From Streptomyces sp. SN-593 (lineage in GTDB: Bacteria > Actinomycetota > Actinomycetes > Streptomycetales > Streptomycetaceae), in contig NZ_AP018365.1 in assembly GCF_016756395.1 (NCBI RefSeq), positions 8,769,491 to 8,833,490 of the forward strand: a stretch of 64,000 bases of DNA, given 5' to 3'. The translations under genes were made by a program, and so were the position numbers. Numbering within the stretch: the stretch's first letter is position 1; each line of letters starts with the position of its first letter. Of the stretch, positions 1 to 9,261 are shown piece by piece. The notes under the pieces are model-generated. The model made no database searches. It was not told where the DNA came from and saw nothing but the letters and a program-made list of their open reading frames with translations.

Positions 1-1
1 C

Positions 2-691
2 GTGGTCTTCCTCGACGAGCCCACCACCGGCCTCGACCCGCGCAGCCGGCTCGCCCTGTGGGCCGCCGTCCGGGAACTGCGCGCCCGGGGCGTCGCGGTG
101 CTGCTCACCACCCAGTACCTGGAGGAGGCCGACCAGTTGGCCGACCGGATCGTGGTCATCGACCGCGGCCGGGCGATCGCCATCGGCACCCCGCACCAGC
201 TCAAGGAGCAGGTCGGCGGGACCTTCTGCGAGGTCACCCCGGCCGACCCGGCGGACGTCCCGCGGGTGCTCGCCGCCTTGGCGGGACTCGGCGCCGACGC
301 GCGGGACGACACCGTCGCCCTGCCCGCCCCCGACGGGCCGGCCACCCTCACCGAGGCGGTCCGCCGCACCGAGGCGGCGGGTGTGGCCCTCACCGACATC
401 GCCCTGCGCCGGCCCTCGCTGGACGAGGTCTTCCTCGCCCTCACCGGAAGCACGCCCACCGCGGACACGCCCGCCAACACGCAGGCACCCACCGCGGCCC
501 CGCCCACCGGGGACACGCCCGCCACACAGGCACCCACCGCGCTGACGTCCGCCACCGACACGTCACCCGACGCGTCGACTCCCGGCGCGGACGCGCTCGG
601 TACGCCCGCCGGCCGGTCCCCAGCCGGGCCACCCGCGGCCGCCGCCCCGGCCGCCACCACCGCCGGCGTCCCGCGCGAGGACCCTCGATGA
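2..691 (+). CDS. ABC exporter ATP-binding subunit, DrrA-like (5' end outside window)
   Basis: This is the C-terminal part of a drug-export type ABC ATPase; the Walker A region lies beyond the left edge. The visible part opens in the Walker B/D-loop (VFLDEPTTGLDP), followed by the switch-region TTQYLEEADQLADR and the DrrA-type C-terminal segment ending in SLDEVFLALTG. From about residue 150 it continues into a Thr/Pro/Ala-rich low-complexity tail of about 75 residues, encoded by imperfect DNA repeats, which DrrA proteins usually lack. Its stop overlaps the next start (ATGA), so it is translationally coupled to two ABC-2 permeases. With the siderophore-binding lipoprotein and NRPS genes alongside, export of the metallophore is the likely role. 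The family call is sure; the substrate is inferred. Confidence 0.9.
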   Translation: MVFLDEPTTGLDPRSRLALWAAVRELRARGVAVLLTTQYLEEADQLADRIVVIDRGRAIAIGTPHQLKEQVGGTFCEVTPADPADVPRVLAALAGLGADARDDTVALPAPDGPATLTEAVRRTEAAGVALTDIALRRPSLDEVFLALTGSTPTADTPANTQAPTAAPPTGDTPATQAPTALTSATDTSPDASTPGADALGTPAGRSPAGPPAAAAPAATTAGVPREDPR

Positions 692-1503
692 GCGCGCCGG
701 CACTGCCCGCCGCCGGGCGGGGGCCCGCCTCCCGGCTCACCCAGGCCTGGGTGCTGGCGCTGCGGTCGGTGACCCTGCTCGGCCGGGACACCGCCGAGAT
801 CGCCGGCGCCCTGATCACCCCGCTGGTGTTCTTCGCGGGCTTCTACGTGCCGATGCGCGGCGTGATGGAGCAGCGCGGCATCGACTACGTCCAGTGGCTG
901 CCGCCGATCGTCGTCCTCCAGGCGATGATCTTCGTGGCGATGAGCTCCGCCGACGCCGTCGCCGCCGACGTCCAGCAGGGCATGGTCACCCGGTTCCGCA
1001 CCATGCCGCTCGGGCGGCTCGCCCCCGTGGCCGGGCGGCTCGGTGCCGACCTGTGCCGCGCGGTCCTCGCGCTGGCCACCGCGGTCGGCACGGCCGCCGC
1101 CTTCGGGTTCAGGTTCCGGGCCGGCCCCGGACCGGCGGTCGGCTTCGCGGTCCTCGCGCTGGCGTTCGCACTGTGCCTGGCGGTCGGCTGCGTCGCGCTC
1201 GGCCTGGCCGTCGGCAACCCGGAGTACACCGCGTCGGCGATGCTCGTACCGCAACTGCTGCTCACCATGCTCTCCACCGGCTTCACCCCGGTGAGCGGGT
1301 TCCCCGGCTGGATCCGGCCGTTCGTGCGCAACCAGCCCGTCTCGCAGGCGGCGGACGCGCTCCGGTCACTGGCCGCCGGCGGGCCCACCGCCCGCCCGGT
1401 GACCATCACCTGCGTCTGGCTGGTGGCGCTGCTCGCCGCCTTCACCTGGCTGGTCCACCGCGTGCTGGGCCGGATGAACCGCACGAAGGGGCGCCGCCGA
1501 TGA
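688..1503 (+). CDS. ABC-2 type exporter permease (DrrB-like), first copy
   Basis: A 271-residue ABC-2 membrane protein with about six hydrophobic segments, for example ITPLVFFAGFYVP, a long hydrophobic stretch near residues 150-175 and a last segment LVALLAAFTWLV. The conserved ABC-2 elements FRTMPL (coupling region) and NPEYTASAMLVPQLLLTMLSTG (before the fifth helix) are visible. The ATG at 688 overlaps the ATPase stop, and the gene overlaps the second permease by four bases at its end. It probably pairs with that second permease to form a heterodimeric channel for metallophore or drug efflux. The substrate cannot be read from sequence. Confidence 0.88.
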   Translation: MSAPALPAAGRGPASRLTQAWVLALRSVTLLGRDTAEIAGALITPLVFFAGFYVPMRGVMEQRGIDYVQWLPPIVVLQAMIFVAMSSADAVAADVQQGMVTRFRTMPLGRLAPVAGRLGADLCRAVLALATAVGTAAAFGFRFRAGPGPAVGFAVLALAFALCLAVGCVALGLAVGNPEYTASAMLVPQLLLTMLSTGFTPVSGFPGWIRPFVRNQPVSQAADALRSLAAGGPTARPVTITCVWLVALLAAFTWLVHRVLGRMNRTKGRRR

Positions 1504-2312
1504 GCACCACCACCGCCACCACGACGACCGCCACCACGGGCGCGTTCGGACAGGGCGCCCTCCAGGCCGGGCGGTTGTTGCGCCGGTGGTCGCGCTCGCC
1601 CCTGGTGTTCGTCCAGGCCCTGGTCTTCCCGGTCTGCCTGCTGCTGGTCTTCCGGCTCGTCTTCGGCTCCACCGTCGCGGCGTCCTCCGGCGGCGACAGC
1701 CTCAACCGCTTCGTGCCGCTCGCCACCCTCGTCGGCACCGTCTTCGGCGGCGTCGGCAGCGGCGCCTCCCTCATCCGCGAGCGCCAGTCGGGCCTGCTCG
1801 ACAGGTTCCGCGCGATGCCCGTGCACCGCTCGTCCCTGCTGATCGGGCGACTGGAGGCCGAACTGGCCCGCGCGCTGGTGACCGCCGCCGCCTTCCTCGC
1901 GGTCGGGTACGCCCTGGGCTTCCGCGCCCACGGCGACCTGGGCGCGGCCGCGCTGCCGCTCTTCCTGGCCGTGCCGCTGCTGCTCGGCCTCGGCTTCGCG
2001 GCCCTGGTGTGCGCGGTCGCCGCCCACGCCCGCAGCACCGCCGTCCTCAGCGGGCTGTCGATGCTCTTCACGCTCATGCTCTTCTTCAACACCGGCTTCG
2101 CACCGGCCGACTCCTACCCCGGCGCGCTGCGCCCGCTCGTCCGCGCCCTGCCGCTGAGCTGCGGCGCGGACGCGATGCGCGGACTGGCCGACGCGGGCGC
2201 GGTGCGGGCCCCGCTGCTGGGCACCGTCGCCTGGACGGTCGGTCTGGTCGCCGTCTTCGGCGTGATCGCCGTCCGCGGGCTGTCCCGCCCCGCCCGCGGC
2301 GACCGCACCTGA
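1500..2312 (+). CDS. ABC-2 type exporter permease (DrrB-like), second copy
   Basis: A 270-residue paralogue of the preceding permease. It has a Thr/Ala-rich N-terminus, the coupling motif FRAMPVHRSSLLIGR, and hydrophobic helices including SMLFTLMLFFNTGFAP. It starts with ATG at 1500, inside the stop of the upstream permease (ATGA). With the ATPase it completes a three-gene exporter. Two diverged permeases in tandem suggest an asymmetric exporter. It ends about 110 bp before the siderophore-binding lipoprotein on the same strand, so co-transcription is likely. Confidence 0.88.
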   Translation: MSTTTATTTTATTGAFGQGALQAGRLLRRWSRSPLVFVQALVFPVCLLLVFRLVFGSTVAASSGGDSLNRFVPLATLVGTVFGGVGSGASLIRERQSGLLDRFRAMPVHRSSLLIGRLEAELARALVTAAAFLAVGYALGFRAHGDLGAAALPLFLAVPLLLGLGFAALVCAVAAHARSTAVLSGLSMLFTLMLFFNTGFAPADSYPGALRPLVRALPLSCGADAMRGLADAGAVRAPLLGTVAWTVGLVAVFGVIAVRGLSRPARGDRT

Positions 2313-2423
2313 CCGGTCGTCGGACCTCCCCCTCCCACGGTGTCCCCCCGCGGTCCGCGGTCGTCACCGGACGTCCGCGGACCACGCCGTCCCGCCCGAA
2401 CCCGTACCACCCGGAAGGCCACC

Positions 2424-3455
2424 ATGCACAGCACCACCCGTACGCCCAGACGTGCCCCGCGCGCCCTCGCCGTCGCCGCGGCCGCCCTCGGGCTCTTGCT
2501 GGGCGCCGCCGCGTGCGGCTCCGACGGCCATGACGACGCCGGCGGCGCCGGCACCCCGGCCGCGTCGAGCAGCACCGGCACGTCCACCGGATTCCCGCTC
2601 ACCGTCAAGGACTCGCAGGGCGGCACCACCCTCAAGGCCGCGCCCAAGAAGGTCGTCGCGCTCACCGCCGTCGACCTCGACGCCGCACTCGCCGCCAGCG
2701 TCGTACCGGTGCTGGCCCCCAGCAACCCCTTCTCCGCCGACGGCAGCTACCCCTGGCTGAAGGGCAAGCTCACCGCCGCCACGCAGCTCGTGCCCCTCAC
2801 CACCACCCCTCCGTTTGAGAAGATCGCCGCCCTCAGCCCCGACCTCATCCTCGACACCGGCGACTACGCCCCGCAGGACACTTACGGGAAGCTCTCCGAG
2901 ATCGCGCCCACCCTGGCCCCCCTCGCCTCGGCTGCCGCCGACACCTGGCAGGACCGCCAGCGGCAGATCGGCCGCGCCCTCGGCCGCTCCGAGCAGTCCG
3001 ACGCGGCGATCACCAGCGCGCAGAACGCGGTGACCACCGAGAAGGCCGAGCACCCCGGGCTCGCGGGCAGGACCTTCAGCGTCACCTACGCCGCCGACGC
3101 CGCGCAGATCGTCACCCTGTCCTCGCCGCAGGACTTCGCCGTCCGGTTCCTCCAGTCCCTCGGCCTGAAGCAGGCGCCCGCGCTCACCGCGCTCGCGAAG
3201 AACAGCAACGGCGTCGGCATGGTCAGCAAGGAGAAGCTCGACCTGCTGTCGGCCGACCTCATGCTCGCCGCCTACCAGACGCCCGCGCTGGAGAAGGAGA
3301 TCGGGCGGTCACCGCTGATGGCCTCGGCGGCCAAGGGCCACACCCTCCAGGAGGTCGACCTCACCACGATCACCCTCCTGCGCAACCCTTCGACGCTGGG
3401 CCTGCCGTGGGTCCTCGACCAGCTCGACCCGTCCCTGGCGAAGACCGCTTCCTGA
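2424..3455 (+). CDS. Iron-siderophore ABC transporter substrate-binding lipoprotein
   Basis: A 343-residue FepB/FhuD-type periplasmic-binding-fold lipoprotein. The signal peptide is Arg-rich, then hydrophobic, and ends in the lipobox LLGAAAC with acylated Cys31. The mature part has the class III binding-protein pattern: KKVVALTAVDLDAALA, then PPFEKIAALSPDLILDTG (the 'I.aLkPDLIi' signature of iron-siderophore binders). ATG 2424 was chosen because it gives a proper signal peptide; the reading frame is open further upstream without one. No FecCD permease or ATPase for uptake lies in the window, so they must be elsewhere. The protein would capture the ferric form of the locus product. Binding specificity is inferred from context only. 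Confidence 0.88.
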   Translation: MHSTTRTPRRAPRALAVAAAALGLLLGAAACGSDGHDDAGGAGTPAASSSTGTSTGFPLTVKDSQGGTTLKAAPKKVVALTAVDLDAALAASVVPVLAPSNPFSADGSYPWLKGKLTAATQLVPLTTTPPFEKIAALSPDLILDTGDYAPQDTYGKLSEIAPTLAPLASAAADTWQDRQRQIGRALGRSEQSDAAITSAQNAVTTEKAEHPGLAGRTFSVTYAADAAQIVTLSSPQDFAVRFLQSLGLKQAPALTALAKNSNGVGMVSKEKLDLLSADLMLAAYQTPALEKEIGRSPLMASAAKGHTLQEVDLTTITLLRNPSTLGLPWVLDQLDPSLAKTAS

Positions 3456-3480
3456 GGGGAACCGCCCCGTCGCACGACCG

Positions 3481-3509
3481 AGGGGGCCCGGCACCAGGCC
3501 GGGCCCCCT
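3481..3509. terminator. Bidirectional terminator between binding protein and NRPS operon
   Basis: A perfect 12-bp inverted repeat (AGGGGGCCCGGC / GCCGGGCCCCCT) with a 5-nt loop sits 26 bp after the stop of the binding protein and 30 bp before the end of the converging NRPS gene. The arm sequences and position fit a shared intrinsic terminator. There is no U-tract, as is usual in Streptomyces. Confidence 0.75.
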
Positions 3510-3538
3510 CCCGCGTGCCCCGCGGACCCCGGGGCTGC

Positions 3539-6500
3539 TCAGCGGTCCCGGCGGGCCGCCGCCGCGCGCAGCCGCCGCTCCGCCCGGCCGCGGCCCCGCG
3601 CGCCCGCCGCCGGTGCCGGCGCGCCCGCCGGCTCCAACGCCTCGGCCAGCGCGCGCAGCGTGGGACGGCGGAACAGCTCCACCATCGGCACCTCGCGGCC
3701 CAGCCGGTCCTGGAGCAGCCCGTGCACCCGCGTGGCCTGGAGCGAGCCACCGCCCAGGTCGAAGAAGCTCGCGCCCCGCGTGATGCCCTCGGCGCCCAGC
3801 ACCTCCGCCCACACGGCGGCGATCACCGACTCCAGACCCTCGCGCGGCGCGCCGTCCGCGGCGCCCTCCCGGGCGCCGGACTTCGCCAGCCGCTCCCGGT
3901 CCACCTCGCCGGTGACCGGGTCCACCGGCAGCGGCCCGACGACCACCCGGCGCGGCGCGGGCAGGGTCCCGAACCGGTCCGGGCCCGCCTCGCCCAGCGC
4001 GGTCTCCTCCTCCGCGTGCACGGCCAGCTCCGTCAACGGCTGTGCGGGGCCCGCCAGGTGCGCGGCGATCCACGGCCGGCCCGGGTCCAGGCCCACCAGT
4101 TGGTGCGGCGCCCGCCGGCCGAGCGCCACCGCGAGCGAGGCCAGCGCCTCGTCCGGCGGCAGCACCCGGTACCCCCGCGCCCGGGTCAGGCTCTTCATCG
4201 GGTGGCCGGCGCTCATCCCGGTCTCGTCCCACATGCTCCACCCCAGGCTGTACGCGTCCAGGCCGCGGGCCCGCAGCCCCACCGCGAGCGCGTCCAGGTA
4301 CGCCGAGGCGGCGGAGTAGCCCGCCACCGAGGCGCCGCCGAACAGGCCGTTCACCGAGGAGAACGCGACGAAGAGCAAGCCCTCCCGGTCCCCGAGCAGG
4401 TCGGCCAGCACCCGCGCGCCGTCGGCCTTGGCGGCCAGCGCCGCGTCCAGGTCGGCGGGCGCGCAGGCGTCGAGCGGAACCTCGCGGTAGGCGCCCGCGA
4501 GGTGCAGCACCCCGTCCAGTCGCGCCCCCCACCGCTCCTCGGCCTCCCGCACCGCCCGGCCCACGGCCGCGGCGTCCGCGACATCGGCGCGGACGTACTC
4601 CGCCGCCGGGACGAGGGCGTCCGGCCGCGGCCCACGCCCCAGGCACAGCACCCCGGCGCCGTACACCTCGGTCAACTCCCGGGCCAGCAGCAGGCCGACG
4701 CCTCCGGCGCCGCCGGTGACCAGGTAGCGGCCGCCCGGGCGGAACGGCGGCCGGTCCGGGCCGGCCTCCCGCGCGGGCACCAGCCGCCGGGCCAGGCGCC
4801 GGCCTTCGCGGTGGGCCACCACGCGCTCGCGCGGCAGACGGTCCACCTCCGCGGCGAGCAGCGCCGCGACCTCGTCCGCGTCGCCGTCCGGGAGGTCCAG
4901 GTGCAGCACCCGTGCGCCGGGCAGCTCGTGGCCGAGGGTGGCCAGCACCCCGGCCAGCGCGGCCCGTTCCGGGTCCGGGACCTCGTGGGGGAGCGCGGCC
5001 ACCGCGTCACAGGTCACCACGTACACCGCGCCGGCCCGGCCGCACCGCCGGGGCAGCTCCAGCAGGCCGTACCCCTCCCGGCGGTCCTGCCGCGTGCCGG
5101 CGGCCGGCCGGCCGCCGAAGCAGCGCAGGTCCACCACGGCCGCGGGCCGGCAGCCCTCGGGCGGACCGGCGCCGGGCCCGTCCGCCACGACGACCTCCCG
5201 GCCGGCGGCGCGCAGCAGGACGGCGAGGCGCCCGGCGACGCCGCCGCCGTCCGGCAGCAGGAGCACCGGACCGGGCGGGGCCTGCTCGGGTGGGGCGCCC
5301 GGCTCGGGTGTGGCGGCCTGCTCGGGCGGGGACGGCGGCAGGGCGCGCGGCACCCACACCGGCCGGTGGAAGTGGTCGGGCAGGGTGGCCGTGTCCAGCG
5401 CGGTGAACGCACCGGCCTCGAAGCGGGCCCGCAGCGCGGCCCGCTGGATCTTCCCGATCTCCGTCTTCGGGATCTCCGCCTGCTCCACCGGCAGCACGAA
5501 CCGGGGGTTCACGCCGATCCGGTCCAGCACCGCGTGCCGCACCCGGCGGGCGGTCTCCTCCGGCCCGTCCGCGCCGCGCGGGTGGAAGAACACCGCCAGT
5601 TCGTCGCCGCCCGCCCCGGGCGGCCGCACCGCCACCGCGGCGGTGAACGACGGCTCCACGCAGTCCAGTTCCTCCACCGCCGACTCGATCTCATGGCTGT
5701 GGTGGTTGACGCCGTTGAGGATCACCACGTCCTTGGCACGGCCGGTCAGAGTCAGCCGGCCGCCGGTCAGCGTGCCGAGGTCGCCGGTGTCGAACCAGCC
5801 GTCGCCCGTGAACGCCGCCGCGTTCTGCTCCGGGGCCGCGAGGTAGCCGGTCGTCACGGTGGCACCGCGCACCTGGAGCCGCCCGGTCGCGCCCTCGGCC
5901 AGCACGCGGGGGGCCTCCTGCGGACCGTCCACGATCCGTACCGCGCAGCCGGGCAGCGGCGCGCCGACCTCCGCGAAGGCGTCGTCGTCGGAGGTCGTCC
6001 CCAGCGTGAACCGGTCGGAGTAGACCATCGCCGAGGAGGTCTCCGACATCCCCCACGCCGGGCGCATCGCGGTGCCGGGCAGCCCGAACGGCGCGAGCAG
6101 CCGCAGCCAGCGGCGGGCCACCCGCGGCACGATCGCCTCGCCCGCGTTCATCACGAACCGCAGCGGCGACAGGTCCCAGCCGGCGCCGCGCTCCGGCAGC
6201 TCCGCCGCGCGGTCGCCGACCAGCCCGAACGCGAAGTTCGGCGCCCACGTCATGGTCGCGCGGTGGCGGTGCGCCAGGTCCAGCCAGCGCAGCGGGTCGC
6301 GCAGCACCCAGCGGGCGGGGGCGTGCACCTGGCGGCAGCCGAGGTAGGTGTCCCGCAGGTGGAACATCACCACCCCGCCGACGTGGTCCAGCGGCAGCCA
6401 GTTCACCGACACGTCCTGCGGGCCGAGCCCGTTGAGGGCCGCGGTGCCCGCGCTGCGGGCGAGCACGTTGCGGTGCCGCAGCACCACCGCCTTCGGCCGG

Positions 6501-9253
6501 CCGGTGCTGCCGGAGGTGAGCATCAGCAGCACCGGGTCGTCCGGGTCGGCCGGGCGGGGCGCCGCCGGCCCGGCGGCGCAGAGCGCGTCCGACCCGGCGG
6601 CGCGCAGGTCCGGCCAGCCCGCGGCGGCGGCCCGCAGCTCCGCCAGGCGCGCGTCCGCGGTCACCACGAGCGGGCGCTCCAGTGCGTCCCACGCCCCCCG
6701 CAGCCGGCCGCACGCCGCGTCGCCCGCGGCGTAGTCGGCGGGCACCGCCAGCGGCACCGCGACCTGGCCGCCGAGCACGCACGCCCACAGCACCGTCAGG
6801 AAGGCGACGTGGTCCTCCAGTTGCAGCAGCACCCGGTCGCCCGGCCCCAGGCCGAGGGCCCGCAGCCCGCCCAGCGCCCGCAGCGCCCGCTCCCGCAGCT
6901 CGCCGTAGGCCAGCCGGGTCGAGCCGCCGTCCTCGCGCAGCAGGACGAGGTCGCCGACGGCCGAGCCGGCCACGCGCTCCAGCGTCTCGACGAGCGTGCG
7001 GTCCACCGGGGGCACGGCCGGCCCGCCGTCGACCAGGGCCGGCGGCCCGTCCGCCGGAGCCGCGGCGGGGCCGGGGGCGCCGGCCGGCTGCCGGACGGCC
7101 GGGGCGGACGGCCGGGGGAGACGGGGGAGCGAGGCCGGCGCGGCCGGGGCCGGCAGCACCGCGACCCGGGCACCGGGCCGGTCGGCGCGCAGCCGCTTCT
7201 CCAGTCGGCCCGCCTCGATCGCGTCGGCGACCGGCAGTCGCAGCAGCGCGGGCACGTCCACCGCGCCGTCCGGTGTCAGCGGCAGCCGCGACACCGGCAC
7301 CACCGACCCCGGCACCGGCAGGTGCGCGGCCAGGTCGGCGGTGTCCGCCGGCCCGTCCGGCACCACGTAGGCGAGCAGTTCCGCCCCGCCGTCCGCGCCC
7401 GCGCGCGGTACGACCGCCACGTCCGCCAGGCCGGGCGCGGCGCGCAGCAACTCCTCCTCCACGGCGGCCGGCTGGACGCTCCGCCCGCCGATCTCCACGC
7501 GACCGGGCACCACACCGTCGAAGCCCACCGCGTCCAGCACCCGCACGGCGCCGTCGGGCCCGAGCACGCCCCGCAGGCCGGTGTGCGCGCCGTCGGCCGT
7601 CCACACCTCTCCCGGCACACCCTCGGGCGGCACCAGCCCGCCCGCGTCGCGGACCAGCAGCCCGCCGCGCGCCATCGCCTCCGCCAGCTCCCGCTCCCGC
7701 GGCGCCGGGCGCAGCGGCAGCCGGCCGACCGGCGCGTCCGGGTCGAGGACGGCGGAGTCCAGCAACCGGCGGTAGTGGGCGGCGATCCGCTCGGCGGTCG
7801 CCAGGTCGAACAGGTCCGTGTCGAACACGAGGGAGCCGTGCAGGTGCTCGGGGTGCTCCCACACGTGCAGTTCGAGGTCGAAGCGGGTGGACTCCTCCTC
7901 GTCGTCCACGCGCTCCACGTCCAGACCGCCCAACCGGAGCCGCTGGTCGGCGAAGTTCTGCAGCGCGAACAGCACCTGGAACAGCGGGTTGCCGCCGGCG
8001 CCGTCGTGGGAGGCGCCCGACCGGCCGCCGCCGGCGTCCTGGCCGGCGCCGAGCGCGTGCACCAGACCGTCCACCGGCGTGTCCTGGTGGGCCTGCACGT
8101 CGAGCGAGGCCGCCCGGACCGCCGCCAGCAGCGCGGTGAACGGCTGGTCGGGATCGACGTCCACGCGGACCGGCAGGGTGTTGACGAACAGGCCCATCAG
8201 CGGCGCCAGTTGCTCGTTGTCCCGGTTGGCGAGCAGGGTGCCGACCACGATGCGTGAGCCGGCCCCGTAGCGGTGCAGCAGCGCGTTCCAGCCGGCGAGC
8301 AGCGCCATGTGCAAGGTGGCGCCGTGCCGGCGGGCGAGCGCGCGTATCCCGCGCGCGGTGCCGGCCGGCAGGTCGAAGTCCACGCGGGCACCGCGGAAGG
8401 TCGGCTCCGCCGGCCGCGGCCGGTCGGTGGGCAGGGCGATCCTCGGCGGCAGGCCGGCCAGCACCTCGCGCCAGTGGTCGTAGCGGTCGGCCAGCGCCTC
8501 CGGTGTGAGGGTGTCCCGCTGCCACTCGGCGTAGTCGGCGTACTGGATGGGCAGGTCCGGCAGTCCGTCCGGCCGACCCTCGGCGTCGGCGCGGTAGAAC
8601 GCGTCGAGTTCGGTCACCAGCAGTCCGAGCGACCAGCCGTCGGTGGCGATGTGGTGCACGCAGAACACCAGCAGGTGGTCGTCCGCGGCCAGCCGGACCA
8701 GCCGTGCCCGCAGCGGTGGCCGGCCGGTCAGGTCGAACGGCGCGCGCACCGTCTCGCGCACGCTCGCCCGCACCCGCGGATCGTCCGTCGCCGGCTCGGC
8801 GGGAGCCGGGCCGCCGAGGTCGCGGACCTCCAGACGGACGTCCGCGCGCTCGTGCACGAACTGGCGCAGCGCGCCGTCGGTTCCGGCGGCGTACGTGGTC
8901 CGCAGGATCTCGTGGCGCTCCACCACGCGCCGCAGCGCGCGGTCCAGCCGCGCCGCGTCGAGCGCACCGCGCAGCCGCAGGACCAGCGGCACGTTGTAGG
9001 TGGGGTTGCCCGGGTCGAGCCGGTGGAAGAACCACATGCGCTCCTGGTCGTAGGAGGCGGGGAACTCCAGCGGCGCCGTCGGCACCGGGTCGGCGGGTGC
9101 GGCGGGTGCGGCAGGCGGTGCGGACTGGGACGGCGCCGGGGACACGGCGGGCCCGGCGGACGGTGCTTGCCGGCCGGGTGAGGCGGGTGAGGCGGGGGAC
9201 GGGGACGCGGCGGTGGGGTCCGGAGTGGCGGACGCTGCGGGTTCCAGGGACAT
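3539..9253 (-). CDS. Hybrid NRPS module: C - truncated A remnant - AMP ligase - KR - T
   Basis: About 1904 residues. After an Ala/Pro/Ser-rich leader of about 60 residues comes a condensation domain (about 65-480) with intact HHIATDG near residue 200. Next is a degenerate stretch (about 540-720) resembling only the C-terminal A subdomain (GRVEIGG, LPLTPDGAVD). A full AMP-binding domain follows (TSGSTGRPKAV near 910, NWLPLDHVGG, GWFDTGDL) of the MycA/PksJ-like acyl-AMP ligase type rather than a standard amino-acid A domain. Then comes a KR (TGGAGGVG near 1510; catalytic Ser and Tyr visible, YSAAS with Ser in place of the usual Asn) and a T domain (DLGGGSL near 1833). An acid, perhaps an alpha-keto acid reduced to hydroxy acid, is probably loaded. 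It is the last gene of the operon and has no thioesterase. A GTG at 9265 overlaps the upstream stop, but ATG 9253 has AGGAG at better spacing. Confidence 0.88.
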   Translation of the reverse strand: MSLEPAASATPDPTAASPSPASPASPGRQAPSAGPAVSPAPSQSAPPAAPAAPADPVPTAPLEFPASYDQERMWFFHRLDPGNPTYNVPLVLRLRGALDAARLDRALRRVVERHEILRTTYAAGTDGALRQFVHERADVRLEVRDLGGPAPAEPATDDPRVRASVRETVRAPFDLTGRPPLRARLVRLAADDHLLVFCVHHIATDGWSLGLLVTELDAFYRADAEGRPDGLPDLPIQYADYAEWQRDTLTPEALADRYDHWREVLAGLPPRIALPTDRPRPAEPTFRGARVDFDLPAGTARGIRALARRHGATLHMALLAGWNALLHRYGAGSRIVVGTLLANRDNEQLAPLMGLFVNTLPVRVDVDPDQPFTALLAAVRAASLDVQAHQDTPVDGLVHALGAGQDAGGGRSGASHDGAGGNPLFQVLFALQNFADQRLRLGGLDVERVDDEEESTRFDLELHVWEHPEHLHGSLVFDTDLFDLATAERIAAHYRRLLDSAVLDPDAPVGRLPLRPAPRERELAEAMARGGLLVRDAGGLVPPEGVPGEVWTADGAHTGLRGVLGPDGAVRVLDAVGFDGVVPGRVEIGGRSVQPAAVEEELLRAAPGLADVAVVPRAGADGGAELLAYVVPDGPADTADLAAHLPVPGSVVPVSRLPLTPDGAVDVPALLRLPVADAIEAGRLEKRLRADRPGARVAVLPAPAAPASLPRLPRPSAPAVRQPAGAPGPAAAPADGPPALVDGGPAVPPVDRTLVETLERVAGSAVGDLVLLREDGGSTRLAYGELRERALRALGGLRALGLGPGDRVLLQLEDHVAFLTVLWACVLGGQVAVPLAVPADYAAGDAACGRLRGAWDALERPLVVTADARLAELRAAAAGWPDLRAAGSDALCAAGPAAPRPADPDDPVLLMLTSGSTGRPKAVVLRHRNVLARSAGTAALNGLGPQDVSVNWLPLDHVGGVVMFHLRDTYLGCRQVHAPARWVLRDPLRWLDLAHRHRATMTWAPNFAFGLVGDRAAELPERGAGWDLSPLRFVMNAGEAIVPRVARRWLRLLAPFGLPGTAMRPAWGMSETSSAMVYSDRFTLGTTSDDDAFAEVGAPLPGCAVRIVDGPQEAPRVLAEGATGRLQVRGATVTTGYLAAPEQNAAAFTGDGWFDTGDLGTLTGGRLTLTGRAKDVVILNGVNHHSHEIESAVEELDCVEPSFTAAVAVRPPGAGGDELAVFFHPRGADGPEETARRVRHAVLDRIGVNPRFVLPVEQAEIPKTEIGKIQRAALRARFEAGAFTALDTATLPDHFHRPVWVPRALPPSPPEQAATPEPGAPPEQAPPGPVLLLPDGGGVAGRLAVLLRAAGREVVVADGPGAGPPEGCRPAAVVDLRCFGGRPAAGTRQDRREGYGLLELPRRCGRAGAVYVVTCDAVAALPHEVPDPERAALAGVLATLGHELPGARVLHLDLPDGDADEVAALLAAEVDRLPRERVVAHREGRRLARRLVPAREAGPDRPPFRPGGRYLVTGGAGGVGLLLARELTEVYGAGVLCLGRGPRPDALVPAAEYVRADVADAAAVGRAVREAEERWGARLDGVLHLAGAYREVPLDACAPADLDAALAAKADGARVLADLLGDREGLLFVAFSSVNGLFGGASVAGYSAASAYLDALAVGLRARGLDAYSLGWSMWDETGMSAGHPMKSLTRARGYRVLPPDEALASLAVALGRRAPHQLVGLDPGRPWIAAHLAGPAQPLTELAVHAEEETALGEAGPDRFGTLPAPRRVVVGPLPVDPVTGEVDRERLAKSGAREGAADGAPREGLESVIAAVWAEVLGAEGITRGASFFDLGGGSLQATRVHGLLQDRLGREVPMVELFRRPTLRALAEALEPAGAPAPAAGARGRGRAERRLRAAAARRDR

Positions 9254-9261
9254 GCGGGCTC

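Noticed and set aside
3407..8257. A plus-strand open frame of about 1600 codons opposite the C-AMP ligase-KR-T gene
   Set aside because: It is Arg/Ala/Pro/Gln-rich without domains and lies antisense to a gene with clear catalytic motifs; long antisense frames are normal at this GC content.
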